From Maledivibacter sp. (lineage in GTDB: Bacteria; Bacillota; Clostridia; Peptostreptococcales; Caminicellaceae): a stretch of 64,000 nucleotides of DNA. The translations under genes were made by a program, and so were the position numbers. Numbering within the stretch: position 1 is the first letter of the stretch; each line of letters begins with the position of its first letter. Shown here in pieces: positions 36,153 to 45,255 of the stretch. The stretch spans positions 61,878 to 125,877 of the forward strand of contig JAOASB010000005.1 of NCBI GenBank assembly GCA_025210375.1, in the 5' to 3' direction. The notes beneath the pieces were generated by a model, which searched no databases, was not told the origin of the DNA, and saw only the letters and a program-made list of their open reading frames with translations.

Positions 36153-37745
36153 ATGGATTATTCAAAGATATTATATTGGTTGGTAGATACATCCATAAAG
36201 GGAAGCTTTTTGATAATAAGTATCATATTAATTAAATGGCTTCTGAAAAATAGTTTGGGGGCTAGATGGCATTACAATATATGGTTCTTAGCTTTGATAA
36301 GATTGATAATACCCTTTGCCCCCCAAAGTTCAATTAGCATTTTTAATATATTCACCCTTGGTGATCACAAAAACATTATATCAGAAAACTATATGAAATA
36401 TAACCCAAATGAGATCATTAGTTGGTTCAATGGTAAAAATATGGAAACTGAATTATTTAATGATAATTCACCCCTGACTTTGAAGGGTATATTTTTTCAA
36501 AGTAGCAATCAGTTCAAGTTTGTTATGCTTTGGGCTGTAATCTCAATAATATTATTAGCAGTTATCGTTTTGGCAAATATGAAATTTGGATTATATATAA
36601 AGGAAAACAGTTTTGAGGTAAGTGACAACACAAAAAAAATACTAGAAGAATGCAAAGGGAAAATGGGAATTAATACAAATTTACCTTTGATAAAAACAAG
36701 TGCTGTAAAGGCACCTGCACTTTATGGACTGTTTAGACCACGATTGTTATTACCCCTCAATATTGAAGGGCAGATAGATGAAAATGAATTAAGGTTTATA
36801 TTCTTTCATGAGTTATCTCATTTTAAAAGAAAGGATATTTCCACATTTTGGCTTATGAGCTTTATAAAGGTACTATATTGGTTTAATCCTGTTATTTGGT
36901 ATGGATTATATCAAATGCGTCAAGATTGTGAAATTTCTTGTGATGCTTTAGCCCTTTCCTATGTTGATCATGATGATTGCAAAGGATATGGGCAAACCAT
37001 AATTCACTTAATACAAAATACTGCACAGCCTTTAAAATACATTGGGGTGGCTGGAATGCTAGGATCAAAGAAACAGCTTAAAAGGAGGATGAAAATGATA
37101 GCTTTATTCAAAAAAAATGCTTATAGATTGTCAGTTATGTCAATAGGAATTTTAATATTGATGGGATGTATGTTTTTAACTAATGCCAAAGAGGAAATTC
37201 CTCAGCCAGATACCTACGTAGAGGAGAATATTCCAGTGAAGGATGAAGGCGAGAAGCTCTCAGTTTCTATTAAAGATGATAATGAAGTAAAAGAGGATAG
37301 TGGGCAAGGGGATTCAGCTAAAGGGGAAGCTACTAAAGAAATGATATGGCCATTGCCTAATTATACTAAGATAACAAGTCATTATGGATGGAAAGTACAT
37401 CCTATATTGAAAAAGAAAAAGTTACATACGGGTACAGATATAGCAGCGCCTCTTGGGAAATCAATTGTTGCGGCAGCAAATGGGAAGGTAATATTTTCCC
37501 AGGAGTATGGGCCCTATGGTAATACAATAATTATTGATCATGGAGACGGAATTGTTTCTCTTTATGGACATTGCAATGAATTAGTAGCAAAAAAGGACCA
37601 AAAAGTAAATGCAGGAGATGAAATAGCAAAGGTAGGTAGCACAGGGATGTCTACAGGCCCACATTTACACTTTGAAGTAAGAAAAGACGGAAAAGCAGTA
37701 GACCCCTTCAAGGGATATCTTGATAAAAAACATATAAGTAATTAA
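36153..37745 (+). CDS. BlaR1-like M56 protease fused to M23 peptidoglycan endopeptidase
   Basis: A 530-aa protein: N-terminal helices and an M56 zinc protease domain with HELSH (residues 219-223), another helix near 330-346 (VMSIGILILMGCMFL), an acidic linker, and a C-terminal M23 (LytM) domain with HTGTD (His425, Asp429), YGHC and GPHLHFEV (His504, His506). In BlaR1 the outer domain is a penicillin sensor; here it is a complete peptidoglycan hydrolase. The gene lies directly after blaI and shares its promoter. Likely a wall-stress sensor and remodelling enzyme in one; inferred. Confidence 0.9.
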   Translation: MDYSKILYWLVDTSIKGSFLIISIILIKWLLKNSLGARWHYNIWFLALIRLIIPFAPQSSISIFNIFTLGDHKNIISENYMKYNPNEIISWFNGKNMETELFNDNSPLTLKGIFFQSSNQFKFVMLWAVISIILLAVIVLANMKFGLYIKENSFEVSDNTKKILEECKGKMGINTNLPLIKTSAVKAPALYGLFRPRLLLPLNIEGQIDENELRFIFFHELSHFKRKDISTFWLMSFIKVLYWFNPVIWYGLYQMRQDCEISCDALALSYVDHDDCKGYGQTIIHLIQNTAQPLKYIGVAGMLGSKKQLKRRMKMIALFKKNAYRLSVMSIGILILMGCMFLTNAKEEIPQPDTYVEENIPVKDEGEKLSVSIKDDNEVKEDSGQGDSAKGEATKEMIWPLPNYTKITSHYGWKVHPILKKKKLHTGTDIAAPLGKSIVAAANGKVIFSQEYGPYGNTIIIDHGDGIVSLYGHCNELVAKKDQKVNAGDEIAKVGSTGMSTGPHLHFEVRKDGKAVDPFKGYLDKKHISN

Positions 37746-37812
37746 GGAGATTATATAATTCTTATTTGCTTAAATTGCATATGTGGATATCATAATTGGT
37801 GTAATTTTAGAC

Positions 37813-37848
37813 TAAGACCATTGCGGTTGAAATCGCAATGGTCTTAAA
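37813..37848. terminator. Terminator after the M56-M23 gene
   Basis: A perfect 13-bp stem (TAAGACCATTGCG and complement) with an 8-nt loop, between convergent genes. Confidence 0.85.
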
Positions 37849-37890
37849 TAATTTTATATTCATAGGGACTTTAAATCATACATTATCCAC

Positions 37891-38889
37891 TTACTTTTCC
37901 ATAGCCTTTTCAGCAAATTCAGTAGTAACTATTTTTTCATAGGGGGCTCTATTATCAAGTCCTATGGCTTGATCTATAATATCCATCATATGATTTAAAC
38001 CATCTTCAGTTAAAATCAAGTCAGGCTTCCATGTGTCTTGAGATCTATATCTTTCCACTAAAGCAGTAAGGATTTCTAAATCAGCATCCGGGAAATGTGG
38101 TTGTAGAGATTTTGCAATCTCTTCAGTACTATGACTTTCCACCCATTTCATTCCTTCATAGATCCCATTTGTAAAGGCTTGAATCACCTCAGGATTCTTT
38201 TCAATATAGCTTTTCTTAGAACAGTAGCAGGTATAAGGTATATATCCGCCTTCTTCGCCTATAGAGGCCACTATATATCCAGCACCTTCATTCTCCATCA
38301 TTGTTGCCGTTGGTTCGAAGAGGGTGACATAGTGACCTTCTCCTCCTTTAAAAGCACCGGCCATTACTGCAAATTGAATATCCGTTCTAACTGTGACATC
38401 CTTACCAGGTTCTAGACCGTGTTTTCTAAGTACATATTCCAAAGTCATTTCAGGCATACCGCCTTTTCTTCCACCTATAATGGTTTTTCCCTTAAGCATG
38501 TCAAAATTAAAGCTATCAGCCTTTTCTCTTCCCATCAAGAAGGAGCCATCCCGTTGGGTCAACTGTGCGAAGTTTACTGCGTAATCCTCCTTGCCTTGGT
38601 TATAAACATAAACTGAGGCCTCTGGACCCATAAAGCCTATGTCCACTTGATCAGATAATAATGCGGTCATAGTTTTATCGGCACCCTTAGTATTTAAAAA
38701 TTCTACTTTTAGTCCTTCTTTTTCAAAGAAGCCTTCGGTTAAGGCAATATACTGGGGTGCATAAAATACGGAATGGGTTACTTCTGCAACTGTAACCTTT
38801 GTAAGCTCTTTTTCGCCACATCCTGTTATAGCTATGGATAATATCAACACTATAGATATGAACAGGGAAATAGCTTTAAATTTTTTCAT
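37891..38889 (-). CDS. ABC substrate-binding lipoprotein, SsuA/NMT1 type
   Basis: A 332-aa lipoprotein (lipobox AITGC) of the NMT1/SsuA family: FYAPQYIALTEGFFEKEGL, TALLSDQVDIGFMGPEA, GGRKGGMPEMTLEYVLRKHG. Such proteins feed SsuBC/TauBC/ThiXZ transporters with sulfonates, nitrate or pyrimidine precursors. No permease or ATPase is adjacent. The only matching permease in the window is the one at 5075, whose ATPase is split, so this may be its orphan partner. ATG after GGAGGG. Confidence 0.88.
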   Translation of the reverse strand: MKKFKAISLFISIVLILSIAITGCGEKELTKVTVAEVTHSVFYAPQYIALTEGFFEKEGLKVEFLNTKGADKTMTALLSDQVDIGFMGPEASVYVYNQGKEDYAVNFAQLTQRDGSFLMGREKADSFNFDMLKGKTIIGGRKGGMPEMTLEYVLRKHGLEPGKDVTVRTDIQFAVMAGAFKGGEGHYVTLFEPTATMMENEGAGYIVASIGEEGGYIPYTCYCSKKSYIEKNPEVIQAFTNGIYEGMKWVESHSTEEIAKSLQPHFPDADLEILTALVERYRSQDTWKPDLILTEDGLNHMMDIIDQAIGLDNRAPYEKIVTTEFAEKAMEK

Positions 38890-39109
38890 TCAAATCCCTC
38901 CATAATAGAAATTTGCCTATAATTTTATTATATTCAGGATTTTTTTAAAGGTTACAAATGAAAGGATAAGGAAATTGTATAATAGGTCAATATTTAAAGT
39001 CTAATTTTGGTTGGGATCGTAATCTAAATAATGATACTTGTCAAATATATTCAATAATTGTAAAATAATAGTATGATTATTCAAAAAAATAGCAAGTAAG
39101 GAGTGCCAT

Positions 39110-40567
39110 GTGGATTATAAATATTTATTAGAGATTATTTTAAAGTTCAAAAATCAAGGGATAATAGTAGTCGATAATAATGCTAATATTGTCTATTTTA
39201 ATGAATCCAATGGAAATATTTTTGAATCAGATCCCAAATATGCTATCGGTAAAAATGTACTTGATATTTTTGATGGAATAACTAAAGAAGAAAGCACAAT
39301 TCATCGTGTGCTAAGAACTAACACACCTATAATTAATTATGTCCATACCTTTAACAATTTTAAAGGTAATAGAGTAATTTCCGTTACTACTACCATACCT
39401 TTGTTTAAAGACAATGAAATAATTGGGGTACTAGAAATTTTAGAGGATATAAATGATTATAAAGAACTTTATAGAAAAATATTAGAACTTCAAAATGTTG
39501 AAGGGAAATCAAAAATAAATAATGAAGATATCAAATCAAATGGAACGATTTATACATTGAATAATATATTAGGAAATAGTTATAAAATACAAGAATTAAA
39601 GAAAAAAATATATAAGATCGCCGATAGTTCTTCTCCCGTATTGGTTTATGGGGAGACGGGAACGGGGAAGGAACTAGTGGCTCAATCAATACATAATGCT
39701 AGCTTTAAAAGAAGGAAAAAACCTTTTATTGCACAGAATTGTGCTGCGATACCTAGAAATTTACTGGAAAGTATACTTTTTGGCACCACTGCAGGTAGTT
39801 TTACTGATTCTAAAGAAAAACCTGGGATTTTTGAATTAGCTGATGGGGGAACATTGCTATTAGATGAAATCAACTCTATGGATATTGATTTACAAGCTAA
39901 GCTGTTGAGAGTTTTACAGGAAGGCATGATTAGGAGAGTCGGTGGTAATAAAACCATAAGAATAAATGTTAGGGTTATTGCATCTACTAATATACCTCCA
40001 TTAGAAGCAGTAGAAAAAGGTGTAATAAGAAAGGATCTTTATTATAGGTTAAATGTTATCTCATTAAATGTTGCCCCTTTAAGGGAAAGAAAAGAAGATA
40101 TACAAATATTGACAAAGCATTTCATTGATATATATAGTTATTCACTAAACAAGGAAATTGTAGGGATATCCGAGGAATGCCTTGAAAGATTATATGAATA
40201 TAATTGGCCGGGGAACGTTAGGGAGTTGAGATATACTATTGAAAATATAATTAGTTTCCTAGATGATAATAGGATTGAGGTATATAATTTGCCGGAGTAT
40301 ATCAGAAATATTAATAGGGAGTCAAAGAAATTATTAAAAAATGAATTAATAAATGAAATCGATGAAGAGGAAATTCCTCCACTTAAGGATACCGTTAAAG
40401 ATATAGAAATAAGAATCATAACCAAAGCTCTTATAAAGACAAAAGGGAACAGGGCGAAGGCCGCTAGAATTTTAAAAATTCCTAGGCAAACACTGAATAG
40501 CAAGATAAATAAATATGGGATTGAAGAAGAGTATGGGGTTAAATTAAAAAAAGTATTAGAAAAATAG
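39110..40567 (+). CDS. Sigma-54-dependent activator with PAS domain
   Basis: A 485-aa RocR-like protein: PAS domain (about residues 10-105), AAA+ domain with Walker A GETGTGKE, Walker B GGTLLLDEI and R-finger region, and a C-terminal Fis-type helix-turn-helix (RAKAARILKIPRQTLNSKI). The sigma-54 contact loop reads GSFTDS in place of GAFTGA. The GTG start follows AAGGAG. A -24/-12 promoter lies 320 bp downstream, before the pepQ-opp operon, so that operon is the likely target. The ligand of the PAS domain is unknown. Confidence 0.92.
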   Translation: MDYKYLLEIILKFKNQGIIVVDNNANIVYFNESNGNIFESDPKYAIGKNVLDIFDGITKEESTIHRVLRTNTPIINYVHTFNNFKGNRVISVTTTIPLFKDNEIIGVLEILEDINDYKELYRKILELQNVEGKSKINNEDIKSNGTIYTLNNILGNSYKIQELKKKIYKIADSSSPVLVYGETGTGKELVAQSIHNASFKRRKKPFIAQNCAAIPRNLLESILFGTTAGSFTDSKEKPGIFELADGGTLLLDEINSMDIDLQAKLLRVLQEGMIRRVGGNKTIRINVRVIASTNIPPLEAVEKGVIRKDLYYRLNVISLNVAPLRERKEDIQILTKHFIDIYSYSLNKEIVGISEECLERLYEYNWPGNVRELRYTIENIISFLDDNRIEVYNLPEYIRNINRESKKLLKNELINEIDEEEIPPLKDTVKDIEIRIITKALIKTKGNRAKAARILKIPRQTLNSKINKYGIEEEYGVKLKKVLEK

Positions 40568-40582
40568 AAAAAGTGATAAAAG

Positions 40583-40620
40583 AATCTCGCAGTTTTAATA
40601 ACTGGGAGATTTTTTTATTT
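40583..40620 (+). terminator. Terminator after the sigma-54 activator
   Basis: AATCTCGCAG...CTGGGAGATT stem (one G-G mismatch) followed by a T-rich run. Confidence 0.8.
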
Positions 40621-40888
40621 TAAAATATAAATTGCTTTATATCACCCACTATAGAAATTATAAATGGGTTTTATGATTTTAAGTTCAAGGGTGGAGCCTA
40701 TGACAATAAAAACATGACGAAAAAAATACAAAACGACGAAAATATTGCATATTTTAGCGACTATAATTCAGACAAAATATTCTTGCAAATTAAAAAATTC
40801 TAAAATTTCAAAAATGATTTTCTTCTTATTGAGAGAAATCCATTGAGAATAGTCATACTGAAGTGTAGGTTTAGACTCCCTTCTAAAA

Positions 40889-40905
40889 TTGGCATAATAA
40901 TTGCT
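40889..40905 (+). promoter_or_regulatory. Sigma-54 (-24/-12) promoter of the pepQ-opp operon
   Basis: TTGGCATAATAATTGCT: GG at 40891-40892 and GC at 40903-40904 with exactly 10 bp between, the invariant sigma-54 spacing. The 270 bp upstream (40621-40888) hold A/T-rich DNA with repeated ACGAAAA motifs that may be activator sites. A MITE copy lies between this promoter and pepQ. Confidence 0.8.
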
Positions 40906-41015
40906 TTTAGCTATATAGTACCCCTAATAAATCCACATTCTCGTTTTGAATAGGTAATGCTTTTAAAGTATTTAAGAGATTAAAATATAAAAGAAATATT
41001 GGGATTTTATATATA

Positions 41016-41174
41016 GAGCAAATTGCATAATTACCTTCTACAAAAACTATCTACCATATGTAGTCTAAAATTCTTCAAAGCCATACAGTCAAATATGCTT
41101 ATATCTTAAGCAATTAAATCAAGGATGATATTCGCATATGCAACTTAGCCAAGTAAGAGTTATGCAATTTTCTC
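41016..41174 (+). repeat. MITE-like repeat, copy 5
   Basis: A full-length 159-bp copy (GAGCAAATTGCATAA ... TTATGCAATTTTCTC) in the 5' untranslated region of pepQ; flanks TATA and TATG (3 of 4 match). It ends 34 bp before the pepQ start. Confidence 0.85.
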
Positions 41175-41208
41175 TATGTCTAAATATAAAAATAGGAGGC
41201 AGGATAAG

Positions 41209-42273
41209 ATGATAGATAAGTTTATTAATGAATTTAAAAAGAATAATATCGATGGTATGCTTATCAGTAATCCACATAATGTGAGGTATTTAAGTGGATA
41301 TAAAGGTGATGATTCATATCTGCTAATGACTGAAAAAGCAAAATATCTCATTACAGATGCACGTTATACGGAACAAGCCGCTGAGGAGTGTCCAGGGTTT
41401 GAAATCATAGACTGGAAAATAGTAGGTGGGAAACTAAGTACTGCAATTGATCATATAGCTAAAAAAGAAAATATAGAACTATTGGGCATAGAACCGGAAG
41501 CTATTAATTATAAACAATTTAGAGATTTAGATAATATGGTGTCAGCTAAGCTTACTTGTACAACCAAAATAGTTGAACAGTTAAGAACCATAAAAACACC
41601 TAAGGAAGTGGAGTATATAAAGAGAGCATGTGAGATAGGTGATAAAGCTTTCGAGAGAATATTGAATGATATTAAAGTAGGAGTTACAGAAAAGGAACTA
41701 TCTGCAAAGCTAGCTTATTATTTAAAAATGGAGGGGTCAGATGCTAGGGGCTATGAAAATATTCTAGTATCAGGTAAAAGAACATCCCTTCTACATGGCA
41801 TCCCATCGGATAAGAAAGTGGAATATGGAGATTTTGTTTTGATGGATTTCGGAGCAGGATATAATGGCTATTTATCGGATATGACTAGAACCGTTGTACT
41901 TGGGAAAGCAAATGAGAAACAAAAAGAAATATATGATATTGAGAAAAGATCCGGGGAAGAAGCAATCAGTGCCATAAAAGCAAAAAAATCTACAAAGGAA
42001 ATATACTATGCTTCTTTGAAAGCAATGGAAAAAACAGAATATATAAAATATCATTATGGGAGTATTGGACATGGTGTAGGTTTGGCAGTTCATGAAGAAC
42101 CCTATATAAGTCCACTATGTGAATACATACTTGAAGAAAACAATGTTATAACCATAGAACCAGGTATATATATTCCTGGGTGGGGAGGAGTGAGGATCGA
42201 GGAACAAGTTTTGGTTACTAAAGAGGGTTGTGAGATTTTAACAAATTCACCAAAGCAATTGATCGAGATTTAA
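41209..42273 (+). CDS. Xaa-Pro dipeptidase / aminopeptidase (M24B), active form
   Basis: A 354-aa M24 metallopeptidase cutting peptides before or after proline. N-terminal creatinase-like domain, then the catalytic pita-bread fold with all metal ligands: MDFGAGYNGYLSDMTRT (two Asp), GHGVGLAVHEEP (His plus a second active-site His), TIEPGIYI and VRIEEQ (two Glu), and LLHGIPSD. ATG 41209 after AGGAGG; the longer frame starts inside the MITE. First gene of an operon with an oligopeptide transporter under a sigma-54 promoter. Confidence 0.93.
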   Translation: MIDKFINEFKKNNIDGMLISNPHNVRYLSGYKGDDSYLLMTEKAKYLITDARYTEQAAEECPGFEIIDWKIVGGKLSTAIDHIAKKENIELLGIEPEAINYKQFRDLDNMVSAKLTCTTKIVEQLRTIKTPKEVEYIKRACEIGDKAFERILNDIKVGVTEKELSAKLAYYLKMEGSDARGYENILVSGKRTSLLHGIPSDKKVEYGDFVLMDFGAGYNGYLSDMTRTVVLGKANEKQKEIYDIEKRSGEEAISAIKAKKSTKEIYYASLKAMEKTEYIKYHYGSIGHGVGLAVHEEPYISPLCEYILEENNVITIEPGIYIPGWGGVRIEEQVLVTKEGCEILTNSPKQLIEI

Positions 42274-42405
42274 AACTCATAATGTAGACATAAGGAATGT
42301 AGAACGAATCTTAGAAATAATATTGTACTAGGGAGGTGTAATAAAAATTTTATAGAGACTTTATTGTATATGAATAAGATAAACAGAAATTGAGGAGGAA
42401 AATAA

Positions 42406-44064
42406 ATGAAAAATATAGGGAGAATATGTGCATATCTTTTAATTTTTATTTTAGTATTTAGTTTGATAGGATGTAAATCGAAGGATACACAACCAACTAA
42501 TAATGCTGATGCAAATATAGAAAATTCAGCAGAAAATTCAGCAGAGAAGAAAATATTGAGGTACTCATTAAGAGCCGATACTCCTACATTAGACCCACAA
42601 ATGGCAAATGCTGTACCTACTGCAACAATAGGGGCTCAAATATTTGAAGGCTTAGTAAGAAGTTATGGTGGTGAAATTTTACCGGGGATAGCAGAAAAAT
42701 GGGAAATTTCAGAGGATGGATTGACCTATACTTTTCATTTAAGAGATGCAAAGTGGAGTGATGGAAAGCCTGTAACAGCTCAGGACTTTGAATATGGGAT
42801 GAAAAGATTAATGAATCCAGATACAGGAAGCCCTTATTCATTTTTAGGATACGTAATTAAAAACGCCGCTAAAGTGAATTCTAGAGAATTAGCTCTTGAT
42901 GAAATGGGAGTTAAAGCTAAGGATGATAAAACTTTAATAATAGAGCTTGAAAATCCTACTGAATATTTCTTGAGTATGTTACACATGATGCAGCTTTATT
43001 CTGCAAGGGAGGATATAGTAAATAAATATGGAAAGGATTTTGCAGCAGATGCAGATAAAAATGTTTATAATGGACCATTTGTTTTAAAAGAATGGAAACA
43101 CGAAGATAGATTGATCTTAGAAAAAAATCCAGACTACTGGAATGCGGATGCAATAAAACTTGATGGAGTTCAAATCATCGTAGTTCCAGAGGCAATGACC
43201 GCAGTGGCAATGTTTGAAGAAGGTTCCTTAGATTTTGTAAATGTTCCATCGGAATTACTGCCTCAATATAAAGATAAAGCTACCTATTACTTTAACGGAG
43301 CCGATGATTTTCTAAAGTTAAATATGGATGGGACATGTTTGCTAGATAATAAAAATCTTAGGCTTGCTATAAATTATGGAATCAATAGACGAGATTATGT
43401 AGATATTACGACCCAGGGAATGTATGAACCCGGAACTAGATATGTATTACCAGATGTTAGTGGAGTAAATGGAAAATATGGAGATGAATATCCTTTAGTA
43501 GCATTCCCTGAAAAAGGAGATATTCAAAGGTCAAAGGAATATCTAAATGAAGCTATGAAGGAATTGAAAATTAATAATCCGGCTGAAATAGAGATTGAAT
43601 TATTGACTACTGATCAGGAAAAATCAAGAATACAAGCTGAAGTTATACAAGATCAGTTACAAACAAACTTAGGTATCAAAATCAATATAAAACAAGTACC
43701 CTATAAGCAAAGGTTACAAATGGAAGCAGAGCATAAATTCCAAATGGTATTTTCTGGATGGTGTCCAGATTATTCTGATCCTATGACTTATTTAGAACTA
43801 TGGACAACAAGTTCACCCTATAATCACGGTTCCTACTCTAATAATAAATATGATGAGTTAATAAATTTTGCAAGAACAAGTACAGAGAAAGCAAAGAGAA
43901 TGGATGCCTTGTTTGAAGCAGAAAAGACAATTTTAGAAGATGGTGCAATAGTACCAATGCAATTGAGAAGAGAAGCATATATCATGAATCCTAATCTTAT
44001 AGGATTTAAGACATACTTTGTAGGAGTAAACTATGATTATATTTATGCTGGATTTACAGATTAG
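42406..44064 (+). CDS. oppA: Oligopeptide-binding lipoprotein OppA
   Basis: A 552-aa family-5 binding protein with lipobox LIGC, an Asn/Ser/Glu linker containing a tandem AENS repeat, then LRADTPTLDPQMANAV, WKISEDGLTYTFHLRD-like (here WEISEDGLTYTFHLRDAKWSDG) and a C-terminal SGWCPDYSDPMTYLELW block. It binds peptides outside the membrane for OppBCDF. ATG after GAGGAGG. A hairpin duplicated by the RNA element lies between it and oppB and may lower downstream expression relative to oppA. Confidence 0.94.
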   Translation: MKNIGRICAYLLIFILVFSLIGCKSKDTQPTNNADANIENSAENSAEKKILRYSLRADTPTLDPQMANAVPTATIGAQIFEGLVRSYGGEILPGIAEKWEISEDGLTYTFHLRDAKWSDGKPVTAQDFEYGMKRLMNPDTGSPYSFLGYVIKNAAKVNSRELALDEMGVKAKDDKTLIIELENPTEYFLSMLHMMQLYSAREDIVNKYGKDFAADADKNVYNGPFVLKEWKHEDRLILEKNPDYWNADAIKLDGVQIIVVPEAMTAVAMFEEGSLDFVNVPSELLPQYKDKATYYFNGADDFLKLNMDGTCLLDNKNLRLAINYGINRRDYVDITTQGMYEPGTRYVLPDVSGVNGKYGDEYPLVAFPEKGDIQRSKEYLNEAMKELKINNPAEIEIELLTTDQEKSRIQAEVIQDQLQTNLGIKINIKQVPYKQRLQMEAEHKFQMVFSGWCPDYSDPMTYLELWTTSSPYNHGSYSNNKYDELINFARTSTEKAKRMDALFEAEKTILEDGAIVPMQLRREAYIMNPNLIGFKTYFVGVNYDYIYAGFTD

Positions 44065-44091
44065 ATGATAATGCTTTTAATTCTGAGTTAT

Positions 44092-44290
44092 AGAAGACGG
44101 TGAGAACTGTCTTCTCATCTTGTAGATAAAGTCTATAAGATGACAGGCTGTCTACCAATTCGAAGTTCAAGGCGTGCTGAAATCGAGAGGCCGTAGCGTA
44201 TATAGACATACGTAAGGGTTCTTGATTGAAGCGACAACGAAGAAATTCGAATTGGTAGGCAGTCTGAGAAGACGGTGAGAACTGTCTTCT
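44092..44290 (+). mobile_element. Hairpin-duplicating RNA element, copy B (inside the opp operon)
   Basis: A 151-bp insert (44116-44266) flanked by identical 24-bp hairpins (44092-44115 and 44267-44290; AGAAGACGG, TGAGAA loop, CTGTCTTCT). The insert has a small hairpin (CATCTTGTAGA...TCTATAAGATG), then a 122-nt unit whose ends pair over 21 bp with two G-U pairs. Here the RNA strand is the operon's sense strand. Neither hairpin has a T-run. Confidence 0.88.
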
Positions 44291-44320
44291 ATAATTCATT
44301 TAAATTTACGAGGTGATGAA

Positions 44321-45241
44321 ATGCGGAAGTATATATTTAAAAGAATTATAATTTCTTTTTTTACAATTATAGTACTGGTAACGGCAGTATTCTTTTTAGT
44401 TAGGCTTATGCCCGGAGACCCTTTTGCAAGTGAAAAAATGACACCGGAAATAAGAGCGAATCTTGAAAAATACTATGGATTAGATAAACCGGTAATCATT
44501 CAATACTTTACCTATATTTCAAATTTACTAAGGGGTGATTTAGGTTACTCCATGAATTATGTCAATATAACAGTTAATAGTATAATAAAAGATTCATTTC
44601 CAAATTCAGCTAATCTTGGTATCCGGGCCATGGTATTTGCAGTATCCCTGGGATTAATATTTGGAATTAGAGCGGCTTTGAGCAGGGGAAAATTTCTAGA
44701 TTATTTATGTATTATTATAGCAATAATTGGAACTTCAGTTCCAGATTTTATCATGGGCTCCTTGCTGCAATATTTTTTCGGAATAAAATGGGGACTGCTT
44801 CCAGTGGCCCAGTGGAAAGGTTTTAGATATACAATATTACCTTCAATAGCATTAGGATTTTACACATTAGCATTGGTATCTAGACTAATGAGGGCAAGTA
44901 TGCTTGAAGTAGTTCAACAGGATTATATAAAAACAGCTAAATCAAAGGGTATATCCAAGTTCAGAATTACATCTAAGCACCAAATAAGAAATGCAATACT
45001 ACCAATTATAACAGTACTTGGACCTATTACTGCATCGGTCCTTACGGGGACATTTGTTATAGAATCTATTTTTGCAATACCGGGTATGGGGAAATATTAT
45101 GTGGCAGGGGTACAAACCTTAGATTACACATTGATTTTAGGAATGACAGTGTTTTATGGAACCTTTCTTGTTATTGCCAATACAATCGTAGATATATTAT
45201 ATGGATTTATAGATCCAAGAATAAGAATTATTGAAAAGTAG
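44321..45241 (+). CDS. oppB: Oligopeptide ABC transporter permease OppB
   Basis: A 306-aa permease, six predicted helices, with the family start MRKYIFKRIIISFFTI, FFLVRLMPGDPF and the EAA-type loop KTAKSKGISKFRITSKHQIRN (split over two parts). Pairs with OppC. ATG after GAGGTGATGAA. Second gene after oppA in the sigma-54-controlled operon. Confidence 0.94.
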   Translation: MRKYIFKRIIISFFTIIVLVTAVFFLVRLMPGDPFASEKMTPEIRANLEKYYGLDKPVIIQYFTYISNLLRGDLGYSMNYVNITVNSIIKDSFPNSANLGIRAMVFAVSLGLIFGIRAALSRGKFLDYLCIIIAIIGTSVPDFIMGSLLQYFFGIKWGLLPVAQWKGFRYTILPSIALGFYTLALVSRLMRASMLEVVQQDYIKTAKSKGISKFRITSKHQIRNAILPIITVLGPITASVLTGTFVIESIFAIPGMGKYYVAGVQTLDYTLILGMTVFYGTFLVIANTIVDILYGFIDPRIRIIEK

Positions 45242-45255
45242 GAGTGACAAAACAT

